Shown here piece by piece: positions 32,738 to 41,344 of a stretch of 42,035 nt of DNA; position 1 is the stretch's first letter, and every line of letters begins with the position of its first letter. Source of the stretch: SIG440 sp045648205 (GTDB lineage: Bacteria; Bacillota; Clostridia; Monoglobales; Monoglobaceae); NCBI GenBank assembly GCA_045648205.1, contig JAZRNM010000016.1, forward strand, positions 1 through 42,035, given 5' to 3'. The translations under genes were made by a program, and so were the position numbers. Under the pieces are notes generated by a model. That model searched no databases. It saw only the letters and a program-made list of their open reading frames with translations, and was not told the origin of the DNA.

Positions 32738-33477
32738 CACATTTTTTTGGAAACTACGAAAAAAATTCGCTCATCATTGTCAGACGCTGTCGCAAAATCA
32801 AAAGGTTTGTAAATTCCTGAAACCTCGAGTCCGCTATTCTCAATAATCTCTTTCATTTCCTCAATGGAATATGCCCTCTCCTGCTGAAATTCATCAAAAC
32901 GCTCATAGCTTCCGTCTTCCTGCTCCTCAAAGAAATTAAGTTCAAAGTCGCAAATCTTTGTTTCCTCCGAGAACTCACTCTGCCACACATAATAAATGCC
33001 CTGTTCCTCATTGACAAAAGTATTGCCACCAAGAACATCTCTCAGCTTGTGAACGCTGTTTATGTCAAATATAAACACACCATTGGGATTGAGATAGTTA
33101 TGAACCAACCTAAAAACCTTCCCCAATTCTTTCTCATCCACTATGTAATTGAGTCCGTCAAGGGCACAGACAATGGCATCAACTGTGCCGAAAAGCTCCA
33201 TTTCGGTCATATTCTGATTGAGAAACAAAATGTCCTGCTTTTCTTCAAAGGCCTTGTCTCTTGCAATGTTCAGCATTTCGCATGAAAGGTCAAGACCAAT
33301 CATATCATAACCACGCTTTGACATAGGAATGGTTATGTTTCCCGTTCCGCAGGCAAGGTCAAGGACAAGTTCTGGCTTTATGCCAACAGACTTAAAAATC
33401 CGTTCATAATAATCCACAAATTCATCATAGTTCAAATCCTGGAGTTTGTCGTAAACCTCAGCAAAATCACCATACAT
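32734..33477 (-). CDS. Class I SAM-dependent methyltransferase
   Basis: 247 residues. Motif I VLDLACGTGN (38-47), motif post-I MIGLDLSCEML near 60, and DAIVCALDGLNYI near 100 make a Rossmann-type methyltransferase certain. The start MYGDFAEVYDKL and the middle LNPNGVFIFDINSVHKL put it in the group near Methyltransf_25. The substrate is not evident. It lies 20 bases after pcrA in the same direction, so it is probably co-transcribed with it and with mnmA. No known RNA-methyltransferase motif is visible, so a small-molecule or other substrate is equally likely. Confidence 0.85.
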   Translation of the reverse strand: MYGDFAEVYDKLQDLNYDEFVDYYERIFKSVGIKPELVLDLACGTGNITIPMSKRGYDMIGLDLSCEMLNIARDKAFEEKQDILFLNQNMTEMELFGTVDAIVCALDGLNYIVDEKELGKVFRLVHNYLNPNGVFIFDINSVHKLRDVLGGNTFVNEEQGIYYVWQSEFSEETKICDFELNFFEEQEDGSYERFDEFQQERAYSIEEMKEIIENSGLEVSGIYKPFDFATASDNDERIFFVVSKKMC

Positions 33478-33497
33478 AATCTATCAACCCTCAAATT

Positions 33498-35861
33498 CTA
33501 TATTTTTTCAAGCTGCACATAGGCTGCCATAAGATTTTTTTCACCAACCGAATCAAACTTTACTTTCAGGAACATATCAGCGCCAATCGCTTTTGCTTCA
33601 ATGACTGTTCCCTCGCCAAATTTCCTGTGCATAACTCTGTCACCAGGGCCAAAGTCAAGGCCGATTTTCTTGTCGGAAGCCGCCGGCTTCTGTCCGCCAA
33701 CTGTGGCAAACATTGACTTGTCCATAGCGGGTTTCCGGGTGTATGTAAATCCGAAATCCTCAATTCTCGATTTTTTAGCAGACTCCTCATTGAGCAAATC
33801 TTTTGGAATTTCTTTCAGGAATCTTGACATCATATTATACTTTGTGGTTCCAAAAAGTGTACGTGTGTCTGTGTGAGTGAGAAACAAGCGGCTTTTTGCT
33901 CGGGTAATTCCCACATAACAAAGTCTGCGTTCTTCCTCCATCTCGTCTTCCATTCCCAGGGAACGAACTCCGGGGAAAATCCCCTCTTCCATTCCAATGA
34001 GAAACACATTTTTGAATTCCAAACCCTTTGCGCTGTGAAGCGTCATGAGAGTCACCGTATCCTGAGCCTCATCAAATCCGTCAATATCCGCCACAAGTGA
34101 AATATTTTCAAGCAAATCCTCAAGTTTTGTTTCAGGGTTTTCCCTGACAGTTTCCTGAACCATTGACAAAAATTCTTTCAGGTTTTCAATCCTTGTCCGG
34201 CTTTCAATCGTGTCATCTTTTTCCAACGCCGAAACAAGTCCCGACTTTTCAAGAACAACCCTCACAAAACTTTCAAGAGTTTCTTCCGCCTCTCTCGCCT
34301 TCACAAGGTCTTCCATTATCTCAACAAAGACCAATACCTTTGAGGCAGCCCTTGAAAGTTCAGAATAATCAGAAATCCTTCTGCACACCTCAAGCGCACC
34401 GACGCCCTCTTTTTCTGCAATGTCAATAATTTTATCAACTGTGGCATCGCCAATACCACGTTTCGGCTCATTCACTATTCGCCTGAATGCAACATTGTCG
34501 GTTGGATTCTGGACAAGTCTCAGATATGAAGTCAAATCCTTGATTTCTTTGCGGTCATAGAACCTGAGTCCCCCAACCACCTTGTAGGGAATTGCCATTC
34601 TGAGAAGAGTGTCTTCCACCACACGTGACTCTGCATTCATACGATAAAGCACAACAAAATCATTGTAGCTTTCTCCGTTTGAACAATGTTCAGTTATTTT
34701 GTCTCCCACAAATCTTGCTTCGTCGTGTTCATTGGCTGCATTATAAACCGTAATTTTTTCACCCTCATCATTTTGTGTCCAGAGCTTTTTTTGTTTTCTT
34801 CCTGAATTGTGGTCAATCACTCCGTTTGCCGCATTCAGAATGTTCTGTGTGGAACGATAATTTTCTTCAAGCTTGATGACCTTGGCATTTTCAAACTCGT
34901 CTTCAAAGCCGAGAATATTTGAAATATCTGCTCCGCGGAATTTGTAAATACTCTGGTCGTCATCACCAACAACACAAATGTTTTTGTGTTTTGCAGCAAG
35001 CAAACTCACCAGACGATACTGTGCGTGGTTGGTGTCCTGATATTCGTCAACAAGTATGTATCTGAACTTGTCCTGATAGAATTCCAGCACATCAGGATTT
35101 TTCTCAAACAGTTCAACTGTGCACATAATCAGGTCATCGAAATCCAACGCGTTATATTTCTTCAGTTTTCTCTGATAAAGGCTGTAAACCTTTGCAACCA
35201 CCGATTTGAAAAAGTCCGACTTGAAAATCTGAGCATAATCTTCCGGTGTCACAAGCTCATTTTTTGCCTGACTGATTGCACCGCCTATTGCCTTGGGCGA
35301 AAACTGTTTTGAGTCAATGTCAAGTTCTTTCAGGCACTCCTTGATAAGTGTTTGCTGGTCTGCCGTGTCAAAAATAACAAAGCTTTTGTCATAGCCTATT
35401 TTGTCAATATCACGTCTCAGGAACTTAACGCAAGAGGAATGGAAGGTGGATGCCCAGACATCGTTACCCACTTCACCAAGCTTTGCAGAAAGTCTTGATT
35501 TCAGTTCAGCAGCCGCCTTATTGGTGAAGGTTATGGCAAGCACATTGTAAGGTTTCACCGCATCAACCGAAATATAATCCCACAAGTGAGGGGGGATTTC
35601 GTCAATTTCACCCTTTGAAAACCAATCTAAGATTTCTATTTCTTCCTTTGTTATTCCATTTGGAATGCACTTTTCTTCATAAGCTCTGCCAAAGGTCAAG
35701 AGGTGTGCAATCTTGTGAATAATAACCGTGGTCTTTCCCGAGCCAGCTCCGGCAATCACCAAGAGAGGTCCTTCTGTGTTCACAACCGCCTCAAGCTGTT
35801 TGTTGTTCAGGTTTTTGTATCCATTCTCAATAATCTTTTTTCGTATATCAATAAAATTCAT
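33498..35861 (-). CDS. pcrA: ATP-dependent DNA helicase PcrA/UvrD
   Basis: 787 residues, superfamily 1A. Motif I AGAGSGKTT near 38; Ia LAITFTNKAAAELKSRL; II VDEYQDTNHAQY near 290; III GDDDQSIYKFRGA; IV ENYRSTQNILNA; V LMTLHSAKGLEF; VI YVGITRAKSRLFL. PcrA unwinds DNA in repair and plasmid replication and clears RecA and stalled RNA polymerase. The C-terminal tail ends with a short domain (GPGDRVMHRKFGEGTVIEAK, near 738) that contacts RNA polymerase in relatives. Between motifs I and Ia there are about 45 more residues than in Bacillus PcrA (roughly 60-103). AGGTG lies before the ATG. Confidence 0.95.
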   Translation of the reverse strand: MNFIDIRKKIIENGYKNLNNKQLEAVVNTEGPLLVIAGAGSGKTTVIIHKIAHLLTFGRAYEEKCIPNGITKEEIEILDWFSKGEIDEIPPHLWDYISVDAVKPYNVLAITFTNKAAAELKSRLSAKLGEVGNDVWASTFHSSCVKFLRRDIDKIGYDKSFVIFDTADQQTLIKECLKELDIDSKQFSPKAIGGAISQAKNELVTPEDYAQIFKSDFFKSVVAKVYSLYQRKLKKYNALDFDDLIMCTVELFEKNPDVLEFYQDKFRYILVDEYQDTNHAQYRLVSLLAAKHKNICVVGDDDQSIYKFRGADISNILGFEDEFENAKVIKLEENYRSTQNILNAANGVIDHNSGRKQKKLWTQNDEGEKITVYNAANEHDEARFVGDKITEHCSNGESYNDFVVLYRMNAESRVVEDTLLRMAIPYKVVGGLRFYDRKEIKDLTSYLRLVQNPTDNVAFRRIVNEPKRGIGDATVDKIIDIAEKEGVGALEVCRRISDYSELSRAASKVLVFVEIMEDLVKAREAEETLESFVRVVLEKSGLVSALEKDDTIESRTRIENLKEFLSMVQETVRENPETKLEDLLENISLVADIDGFDEAQDTVTLMTLHSAKGLEFKNVFLIGMEEGIFPGVRSLGMEDEMEEERRLCYVGITRAKSRLFLTHTDTRTLFGTTKYNMMSRFLKEIPKDLLNEESAKKSRIEDFGFTYTRKPAMDKSMFATVGGQKPAASDKKIGLDFGPGDRVMHRKFGEGTVIEAKAIGADMFLKVKFDSVGEKNLMAAYVQLEKI

Positions 35862-35881
35862 TTTTCACCTCTGTCAAAAAA

Positions 35882-36970
35882 TCAAACAATAGCTCCGCCA
35901 CCAACCACATTATCTCCGCCAATTTCATAAAAAACAACAGCTTGTCCGGGTGTTATCGCTCTCTGCGGTTCATCAAAAATCACCTTTACTCTGCCATTTT
36001 CAATTGGAGCAACCAAAGCTTCTGCCTCTTTTGCGCTGTAACGCACCTTTGCCAGCACACGAATTGGCTCTGTGAGCTTGTCAAAAGTAATAAAATTGAG
36101 CTTATCTGCAATCAGTTCCTTTGCAAATTCCGTTCCCTTTTCACCAAGAACAACCTCGTTTTTTTCCGCATCGATACGAATTACAAACATCGGTTTTCCA
36201 AAAGTAACCCCAAGTCCCTTTCGTTGCCCGATTGTGTAGTTAACAATTCCCTTATGCCTGCCGAGGATATTTCCTTTTTCATCAACGAAGTTCCCTTCAC
36301 TGCCACAATCTCCGCATCTTCTTTCAATAAATGATGCATAATCCTTGTCGGGAACAAAGCAGATTTCCATACTGTCCGGTTTTTCTGCCGTTATCAAGCC
36401 CCGTTCTTCTGCAATTTTGCGGGTTTCTGACTTGTCAGCAAGGGTTCCTAAAGGCATCAGTATTTTTGAAAGCTGTTCCTGATTGAGCGAATAAAGTGCA
36501 TATGTCTGGTCCTTCTTTGAGGACTTCGCCCTTTTCAGAAGATACCTTCCTGCATCTTTATCAAACTCAACCGATGCATAATGCCCCGTCGCCACATAAT
36601 CTGCCCCCAATAGTTCTGCCTTTTTCAGCATTGCATCGAATTTCAAAAACTTGTTGCAAGCAATACAAGGATTTGGAGTTCTTCCGTTTCGATATTCTTG
36701 GGTAAAATAATCAATTACTTTTTCCTCAAACTCCTGCCTGAAATCAAGAACATAATGTTCAATTCCAAGCTTGTGACAAACATATCGTGCATCCTCTGCC
36801 GCAGATGCCGAGCAACACGCACCATCAAGCCGGGTTCCACCAATCTCCTCGCCATCCCAAAGCCGCATGGTGAGACCAATAACCTCATACCCCTGTTCCT
36901 GCAAAAGAGCCGCTGCAACACTTGAATCGACGCCACCTGACATACCGATAACTACTCTCTTTTTTTCCAT
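35882..36970 (-). CDS. mnmA: tRNA-specific 2-thiouridylase MnmA
   Basis: 362 residues. MnmA activates uridine 34 of tRNA Lys, Glu and Gln and inserts sulfur. PP-loop GMSGGVDSSVAAALL near 9; the two catalytic cysteines are C102 in NPCIACNKF and C204 in MEICFVPD; ATGHYA is near 127; GQRKGLGV and the C-terminal ITPGQAVVFYE complete the pattern. It lies 62 bases after iscU with a hairpin between, and 20 bases before pcrA. The nearby cysteine desulfurase is the likely sulfur source. An MnmE gene is also in the window, so both enzymes of the xm5s2U modification are represented. Confidence 0.97.
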   Translation of the reverse strand: MEKKRVVIGMSGGVDSSVAAALLQEQGYEVIGLTMRLWDGEEIGGTRLDGACCSASAAEDARYVCHKLGIEHYVLDFRQEFEEKVIDYFTQEYRNGRTPNPCIACNKFLKFDAMLKKAELLGADYVATGHYASVEFDKDAGRYLLKRAKSSKKDQTYALYSLNQEQLSKILMPLGTLADKSETRKIAEERGLITAEKPDSMEICFVPDKDYASFIERRCGDCGSEGNFVDEKGNILGRHKGIVNYTIGQRKGLGVTFGKPMFVIRIDAEKNEVVLGEKGTEFAKELIADKLNFITFDKLTEPIRVLAKVRYSAKEAEALVAPIENGRVKVIFDEPQRAITPGQAVVFYEIGGDNVVGGGAIV

Positions 36971-36981
36971 ATATAATTCCG

Positions 36982-37011
36982 AAAAAGACTGACATTGAGG
37001 TCAGTCTTTTT
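36982..37011 (-). terminator. Terminator-like hairpin between iscU and mnmA
   Basis: AAAAAGACTGAC pairs with GTCAGTCTTTTT around a short loop, followed on the minus strand by CTTTTTC. It could end nifS-iscU transcripts, fully or in part, before mnmA; no promoter is obvious in the 12 bases that remain. Confidence 0.75.
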
Positions 37012-37032
37012 TGTCCTTTCACCTATTTCGAT

Positions 37033-37473
37033 TTACTCCCCGTGCTCTGCGTGACAGCAAGAGCAATCACCATTGCAACCAACAATGTGAGTTGGGTCAA
37101 TTCCCTGACGCTTATAGTAATCCGCAATAGCAGAATGAATTGCCTCCTGGGCAAGATTTGAGCAATGCATTTTCACAGGTGGAAGTCCGTCAAGAGCTTC
37201 TGCAACTGCAACATTTGTGATTTCAAGTGCCTCGTCAATTGTCTTGCCTTTTACCATTTCAGTTGCCATACTTGATGTTGCAACTGCCGCACCGCAACCA
37301 AAGGTCTTGAACTTGACGTCTTCAATCTGCTTGGTTTCATCATTGATTTTCATATAAATCTTCATGATGTCGCCGCATTTGGGGTTTCCAACCTGACCAA
37401 CCGCATTGGCATCTTCAATTTCACCAACATTTCTCGGATTTGAGAAATGGTCCATAACTTTTTCACTATACAT
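37033..37473 (-). CDS. iscU: Iron-sulfur cluster scaffold protein IscU/NifU-like
   Basis: 146 residues. The scaffold on which [2Fe-2S] and [4Fe-4S] clusters are built from NifS-derived sulfur. The start YSEKVMDHFSNPRNVGEIED is the standard IscU N-terminus. The three ligand cysteines are C33 in NPKCGD, C60 in FGCGAA and C104 in KMHCSN. A short additional C-terminal tail contains C133, C137, C139 and C140 with two histidines (GCNGDCSCCHAEH), not part of the classical fold. Start 22 bases after nifS, so they form one unit. Confidence 0.95.
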   Translation of the reverse strand: MYSEKVMDHFSNPRNVGEIEDANAVGQVGNPKCGDIMKIYMKINDETKQIEDVKFKTFGCGAAVATSSMATEMVKGKTIDEALEITNVAVAEALDGLPPVKMHCSNLAQEAIHSAIADYYKRQGIDPTHIVGCNGDCSCCHAEHGE

Positions 37474-37495
37474 AATCTATCTTTCCTTTCGTATG

Positions 37496-38674
37496 TTACC
37501 GATTTTTTACTTCCTCATAAAGAGGCGACATTTCTCTTAGTCTTGCAACAATAGTCTTGAGGCTCTCAACAATTCTGTCAACATCCTCCATTGTATTGCT
37601 TTCACCAAAAGACACTCTCAATGAACCGTGAGCCACCTCGTGCTTGAGCCCGATTGCCAGAAGCACGTGTGACGGATCCAAAGAACCCGAGGTGCAAGCA
37701 CTTCCGCTTGATGCTGAAATACCTTGCATATCCAGCATAAGAAGAAGTGATTCTCCCTCTATAAACTCAAAGGATATGTTTGAATTGTTGGCCAATCTCT
37801 TTGTCCGGTGTCCGTTGAGACGGGTGTATGGAATTTCAGAAAGAATTCTTTCAATAAATTTGTCACGCATTTCGGCAAGCCTTTTGGTGTGTGCCTCAAT
37901 GTTTGCAGTTGCAAGTTCAATCGCTTTGCCAAGTCCCACAATTCCCGCAACATTTTCGGTTCCTGCTCTGCGGTTATTCTCCTGAGCACCTCCCGTAATG
38001 AAGGGACTGATTTTCACACCTTTTTTCACATAAAGAGCACCTGTGCCTTTGGGTCCATAAAACTTGTGTCCCGTAAGCGACAAAAGGTCCACATTCATCT
38101 TTTCAACATCTATCTCAACCATTCCGATTGCCTGAACCGCATCGGTGTGGAAAAAAACTCCCTTTTCACGGGTAATCTTTCCAATCTCTTCAATTGGCAT
38201 AATCGTTCCGATTTCGTTGTTGGCTGTCATAATGGTCACAAGAATGGTCTTGTCCGTAATTGCTTCACGAACCGCATCTGCCGAAACCATACCAAACTCA
38301 TCGACGGGAAGATATGTCACCTCGAAGCCTTCCTTTTCAAGAGCCTGACAAGTGTGAAGAACCGCATGGTGTTCAACGGCTGAGGTTATAATGTGATTAC
38401 CCTTTTCGCGATTGGCATAAGCTACCCTTCTGATCGCCCAGTTGTCCGCCTCTGTGCCTGAACCGGTGAAAAAAATCTCCTTAACATCAGCACCAATTGC
38501 CTTCGCCACAGACTCTCTCGCCTGATTAACCGCTTTTTTAGCTTCGCGACCTTCAGCATAAACTGTTGACGCATTTCCAAAACTCTCGCTGAAGTACGGG
38601 AGCATCGCATCAAGAACTTCCCTTTTCACAGGAGTGGTTGCTGAGTGGTCAACGTAAATTCGTTTTGTATCCAT
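37496..38674 (-). CDS. nifS: Cysteine desulfurase NifS/IscS type
   Basis: 392 residues. A PLP enzyme that takes sulfur from cysteine for clusters and tRNA thiolation. N-terminal YVDHSATTPVKREVLDAMLPYF; SAVEHHAVLHTCQALEKEGF near 98; PLP lysine K204 in SLTGHKFYGPKG; the active-site cysteine C326 in SSGSACTSGSLDPSH, in the long flexible loop of group I enzymes. It lies 22 bases before iscU. No iscR gene is seen upstream; instead a 108-base spacer with an unusual paired structure separates it from rnhA. Naming as NifS or IscS is by context only. Confidence 0.95.
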   Translation of the reverse strand: MDTKRIYVDHSATTPVKREVLDAMLPYFSESFGNASTVYAEGREAKKAVNQARESVAKAIGADVKEIFFTGSGTEADNWAIRRVAYANREKGNHIITSAVEHHAVLHTCQALEKEGFEVTYLPVDEFGMVSADAVREAITDKTILVTIMTANNEIGTIMPIEEIGKITREKGVFFHTDAVQAIGMVEIDVEKMNVDLLSLTGHKFYGPKGTGALYVKKGVKISPFITGGAQENNRRAGTENVAGIVGLGKAIELATANIEAHTKRLAEMRDKFIERILSEIPYTRLNGHRTKRLANNSNISFEFIEGESLLLMLDMQGISASSGSACTSGSLDPSHVLLAIGLKHEVAHGSLRVSFGESNTMEDVDRIVESLKTIVARLREMSPLYEEVKNR

Positions 38675-38700
38675 AAAACTTTCCTACCTTTCTTTTTCTT

Positions 38701-38765
38701 CGGAGTAAAATTCGCTTGCTTTCACTAAAGCTTGCAAAAAATCTATGAAAAGTAGATCTGCTCCG
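38701..38765 (-). promoter_or_regulatory. Possible three-way-junction leader of nifS
   Basis: CGGAG (38701-38705) pairs with CTCCG (38761-38765). Enclosed are two hairpins: GC-GCTTT / AAAGC-GC with symmetric two-base internal loops (38714-38735), and ATCTA / TAGAT (38741-38757). The whole lies 26 bases before the nifS start, in its leader. No known riboswitch or hammerhead core is recognised. Confidence 0.4.
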
Positions 38766-38782
38766 TATGTAAAAATTAAAAA

Positions 38783-39241
38783 TCAACGGGATTCTTGTAA
38801 GAACTTTTGGGATTCTGCCACCGCAAGGGCATCGCACCGCTCATTTTCAGGATGTCCTGCATGGCCTTTCACCCAAACAAGCTCCACCTGATGAAATTCA
38901 ACCAATTCAAGTAGCCTTTCCCAAAGGTCGGGGTTAAGTGCAGCATCCTTTTTGTTTCGCATCCAACCGTTTTCACGCCATTTTTCAGCCCAGCCAAGCT
39001 TGAGTGCATCAATAACATACTTGGAGTCGCTGTAAAGCGTAACTGCACATTTCTCTTTGAGTGCCTCAAGTCCAACGATTGCCGCCGTAAGCTCCATTCG
39101 GTTATTGGTGGTTTGTTCTTCCCCGCCGAAAAGCTCTTTCCTTGCGGTTCCATACTTCAAAACAACACCATAACCACCAGGGCCTGGATTTCCGCTGCAT
39201 GCACCGTCGGTGAAAATTTCAACTCGCTTAAGTTCTCCCAT
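38783..39241 (-). CDS. rnhA: Ribonuclease HI
   Basis: 152 residues from the ATG of MGELKRVEIFTDGACSGNPG, preceded by GGGAGAGG; an upstream open frame is not used. It cuts RNA in RNA-DNA hybrids. The catalytic carboxylates are D12 (TDGACSGNPGPGG), E50 (NNRMEL), D72 (YSDSKYV) and D137 (ERCDALA), with a histidine in GHAGHPENE near 130. The basic-protrusion region WAEKWRENGWMRNKKDAALNPDLW is present, as in E. coli RNase HI. A full-length, active-looking type 1 enzyme. Confidence 0.96.
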   Translation of the reverse strand: MGELKRVEIFTDGACSGNPGPGGYGVVLKYGTARKELFGGEEQTTNNRMELTAAIVGLEALKEKCAVTLYSDSKYVIDALKLGWAEKWRENGWMRNKKDAALNPDLWERLLELVEFHQVELVWVKGHAGHPENERCDALAVAESQKFLQESR

Positions 39242-39370
39242 GGGTTTTCCTCTCCCGATTGATTCTTTGAATGAACATACATCCACACTATATTGTAACA
39301 CAAACCAAATAAAAAATCTACATTATTTTAATAAAAAGAAGAAAAATATATGTATTTTATAAAATAGAAA

Positions 39371-39404
39371 AGGCACCTATGGAAACTATGTTCCATAGAT
39401 GCCT
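39371..39404 (-). terminator. Terminator after the TIM-barrel protein gene
   Basis: AGGCA-CTATGGA pairs with TCCATAG-TGCCT with one internal mismatch, and the minus strand continues with TTTTC. It lies 10 bases past the stop of the 606-residue protein. Confidence 0.8.
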
Positions 39405-39413
39405 GTAAAAGTT

Positions 39414-41234
39414 CTAACCCATCCAGGCAGCACTGTAAAGGCTGAGGCTTCTGCCTCTTATTGACAATATTCTGTAGAGTGTTGCCGGATTTTGAACAAG
39501 TGTTCCGTTTTTCAATTCCTCAAAATGTCCCAACTTAGCCGCGGTTGACCATTTCGGCAAAACATCCATGCGGAAATCAGCATCCCAAAGTGCAATGTTC
39601 TCAGCACCATGTTCCACAAGTTTCAAAGCATTTTCAACATACTCTTCAGATTTCTGCCCACGTGGTAAAATGTCGAAATAAACTTCAACTCCCCATTTTT
39701 TCGCCATTTCAACATAGTCTCCAACATGTTCAAGTTCAATTGTTGACATGGGTTTCCATGTTCCATCAAGCATATCTCCTTCAACATCACGATGAACTAC
39801 CTTGCGGAATGACTCTCTCACTGCCTTGGAATACTTTTCCAAATCAATCAAATCCGGATTGTCATCCTGCATAAGACCATCAAGTCTTTCAGTTATTCTA
39901 AGAATGTGTGCCGAGCAAGAGTTGATAAGACCTTCTTTTGCCCAGGTTTCAACATCAAGACCAATACGCTTGTTATCAAGCAAGCTGCTTCCAACACATA
40001 CATGAATTTTGATTGGTGTTTTGCCCAATTCCCTGCGTTTTTCATCAAGTGCAGTTCTTAACCGTCTCATAAACCCGGTCATAATCTCACATTTGACGCT
40101 ATAAAGTCTTTCGTCTGCCAATGGTACTTCGCATGGATTAACATCAGGGTACTTTTCTTTGAATTTTTCGATAACAGGTTCTTCAAAAAGAACATAAGGA
40201 ATTCCGCGGGTGTAAATCAAAGTAACACCATCACAATCAAGTTCAGCATATTTAAGGAATGCATCAATTGCTTCATCCTGCACCGCTTCATAAGCCAGAG
40301 ACATTGCATCCACCCAAGCCCCGTCACGGTCCTTGCAACGAAGATGCTGGTTTGCTCTTCCAAATGCAGTGTTTCTGTTCTGATCATCATGTGGATAAAT
40401 GCAACCAAGCCTTGCACCCATACGTCTTCCAAGATAGATTTCCATTCCGCATTCGTGACCATATTCTATCATATTAGAATAGGTTTCCGCCGTCTTTGAC
40501 ATCATTTTTTCGTAGGCAAACCGACTTCCCTCAGAGCCAAATGCAAATTCAGGACCGCGTTCTTCGTCAATTTCTTCACCAAAACCACTTACCTCAAGCG
40601 AAAAAGTTCTGATATCTGTATTCTTGGCATTTTCAATGATAGAACGCCACTCATTTGGAGTGTTTGCCCCATACATCACAGGAACACCATGCATATCTCC
40701 CGCAGCAAATAAACGCTTTGTGTCTTTTCTTTCCAATTCACGCTTATATTCTGCAATTTCTTCTTCTGTCATGGGCACAAATCTGAACCAACCAACAAAG
40801 CATGGTGCAGTACCGGGTCCAACTCTTCTTGAAATTTCAACAGACTGACCTGTCATATCCGCACACTTCCACAAACATTCCTGAAATCTTGACCATTTCC
40901 ACATAGTCATCCCAAAGGTTTCATCGCTGGGAGCCATCGGACTTTGAACACTGTCCCCTGAAAGTCTCAGAAAAACACGATTATTCGGAGTATCCATCAA
41001 ACTCACATAAATCTTATACCATCCATCAAGCTTTGGGTTTAGCATCACAGGCTTTGGTGATGCTGTCACCTGTGCGGCAAGCATTGTTCCTGAAACTGCT
41101 GCTGTTTCATAATCAACACTCACCCATTTATCAATAACATCTTCGGTTCCAATGTTTGCAGCCGGCTCACAAAGGTTTCCCAAATCGCTGAAAATAATCC
41201 CCTCAGGCTTTTCACCTGTATTCTTAATAATCAT
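39414..41234 (-). CDS. Uncharacterised putative TIM-barrel (glycoside hydrolase-like) protein
   Basis: 606 residues, no signal peptide and no membrane segments, so probably cytoplasmic. The first 170 residues look like a beta-sandwich: alternating hydrophobic strands with DGWYKIYVSLMDTP and FVGWFRFVPM. The rest looks like an (alpha/beta)8 barrel: ECGMEIYLGRRMG, CDGVTLIYTRG near 330, TPIKIHVCVGSS, KWGVEVYFDILPRG and finally NIALWDADFRMDVLPKWSTAAKLGHFEEL. The last motif resembles the end of hypothetical glycoside-hydrolase-like proteins from Planctomycetes and gut bacteria, as far as I recall. Candidate acids are the aspartate in CDG and the glutamate in VSGFGEE, unproven. It has its own promoter and terminator. 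I do not know its function. Confidence 0.75.
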   Translation of the reverse strand: MIIKNTGEKPEGIIFSDLGNLCEPAANIGTEDVIDKWVSVDYETAAVSGTMLAAQVTASPKPVMLNPKLDGWYKIYVSLMDTPNNRVFLRLSGDSVQSPMAPSDETFGMTMWKWSRFQECLWKCADMTGQSVEISRRVGPGTAPCFVGWFRFVPMTEEEIAEYKRELERKDTKRLFAAGDMHGVPVMYGANTPNEWRSIIENAKNTDIRTFSLEVSGFGEEIDEERGPEFAFGSEGSRFAYEKMMSKTAETYSNMIEYGHECGMEIYLGRRMGARLGCIYPHDDQNRNTAFGRANQHLRCKDRDGAWVDAMSLAYEAVQDEAIDAFLKYAELDCDGVTLIYTRGIPYVLFEEPVIEKFKEKYPDVNPCEVPLADERLYSVKCEIMTGFMRRLRTALDEKRRELGKTPIKIHVCVGSSLLDNKRIGLDVETWAKEGLINSCSAHILRITERLDGLMQDDNPDLIDLEKYSKAVRESFRKVVHRDVEGDMLDGTWKPMSTIELEHVGDYVEMAKKWGVEVYFDILPRGQKSEEYVENALKLVEHGAENIALWDADFRMDVLPKWSTAAKLGHFEELKNGTLVQNPATLYRILSIRGRSLSLYSAAWMG

Positions 41235-41264
41235 ATATGTACCCTCTTTCTGCTGATTTGTTTC

Positions 41265-41293
41265 AATATATCACATAACCATTTTTTTGTAAA
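41265..41293 (-). promoter_or_regulatory. Promoter of the TIM-barrel protein gene
   Basis: TTTACA (41288-41293) and TATATT (41265-41270) on the minus strand, 17-base spacer, with TGA before the -10, about 31 bases upstream of the start. The gene therefore appears independent of the XRE gene. Confidence 0.75.
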
Positions 41294-41344
41294 CCCTTTT
41301 GAGAAATTTTTATATTCTCTCCAAAATTTCCCCGATTAAATAAT

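Noticed and set aside
38675..38782. T-box, hammerhead ribozyme or known riboswitch before nifS
   Set aside because: No specifier loop/antiterminator pair, no CUGAUGA-GAAA core and no terminator before nifS; only the three-way pairing remains and is reported as a finding.
40390..40398. A perfect DnaA box (TGTGGATAA)
   Set aside because: A single copy inside the coding region of the TIM-barrel gene; one isolated nine-base match in 42 kb is expected by chance.
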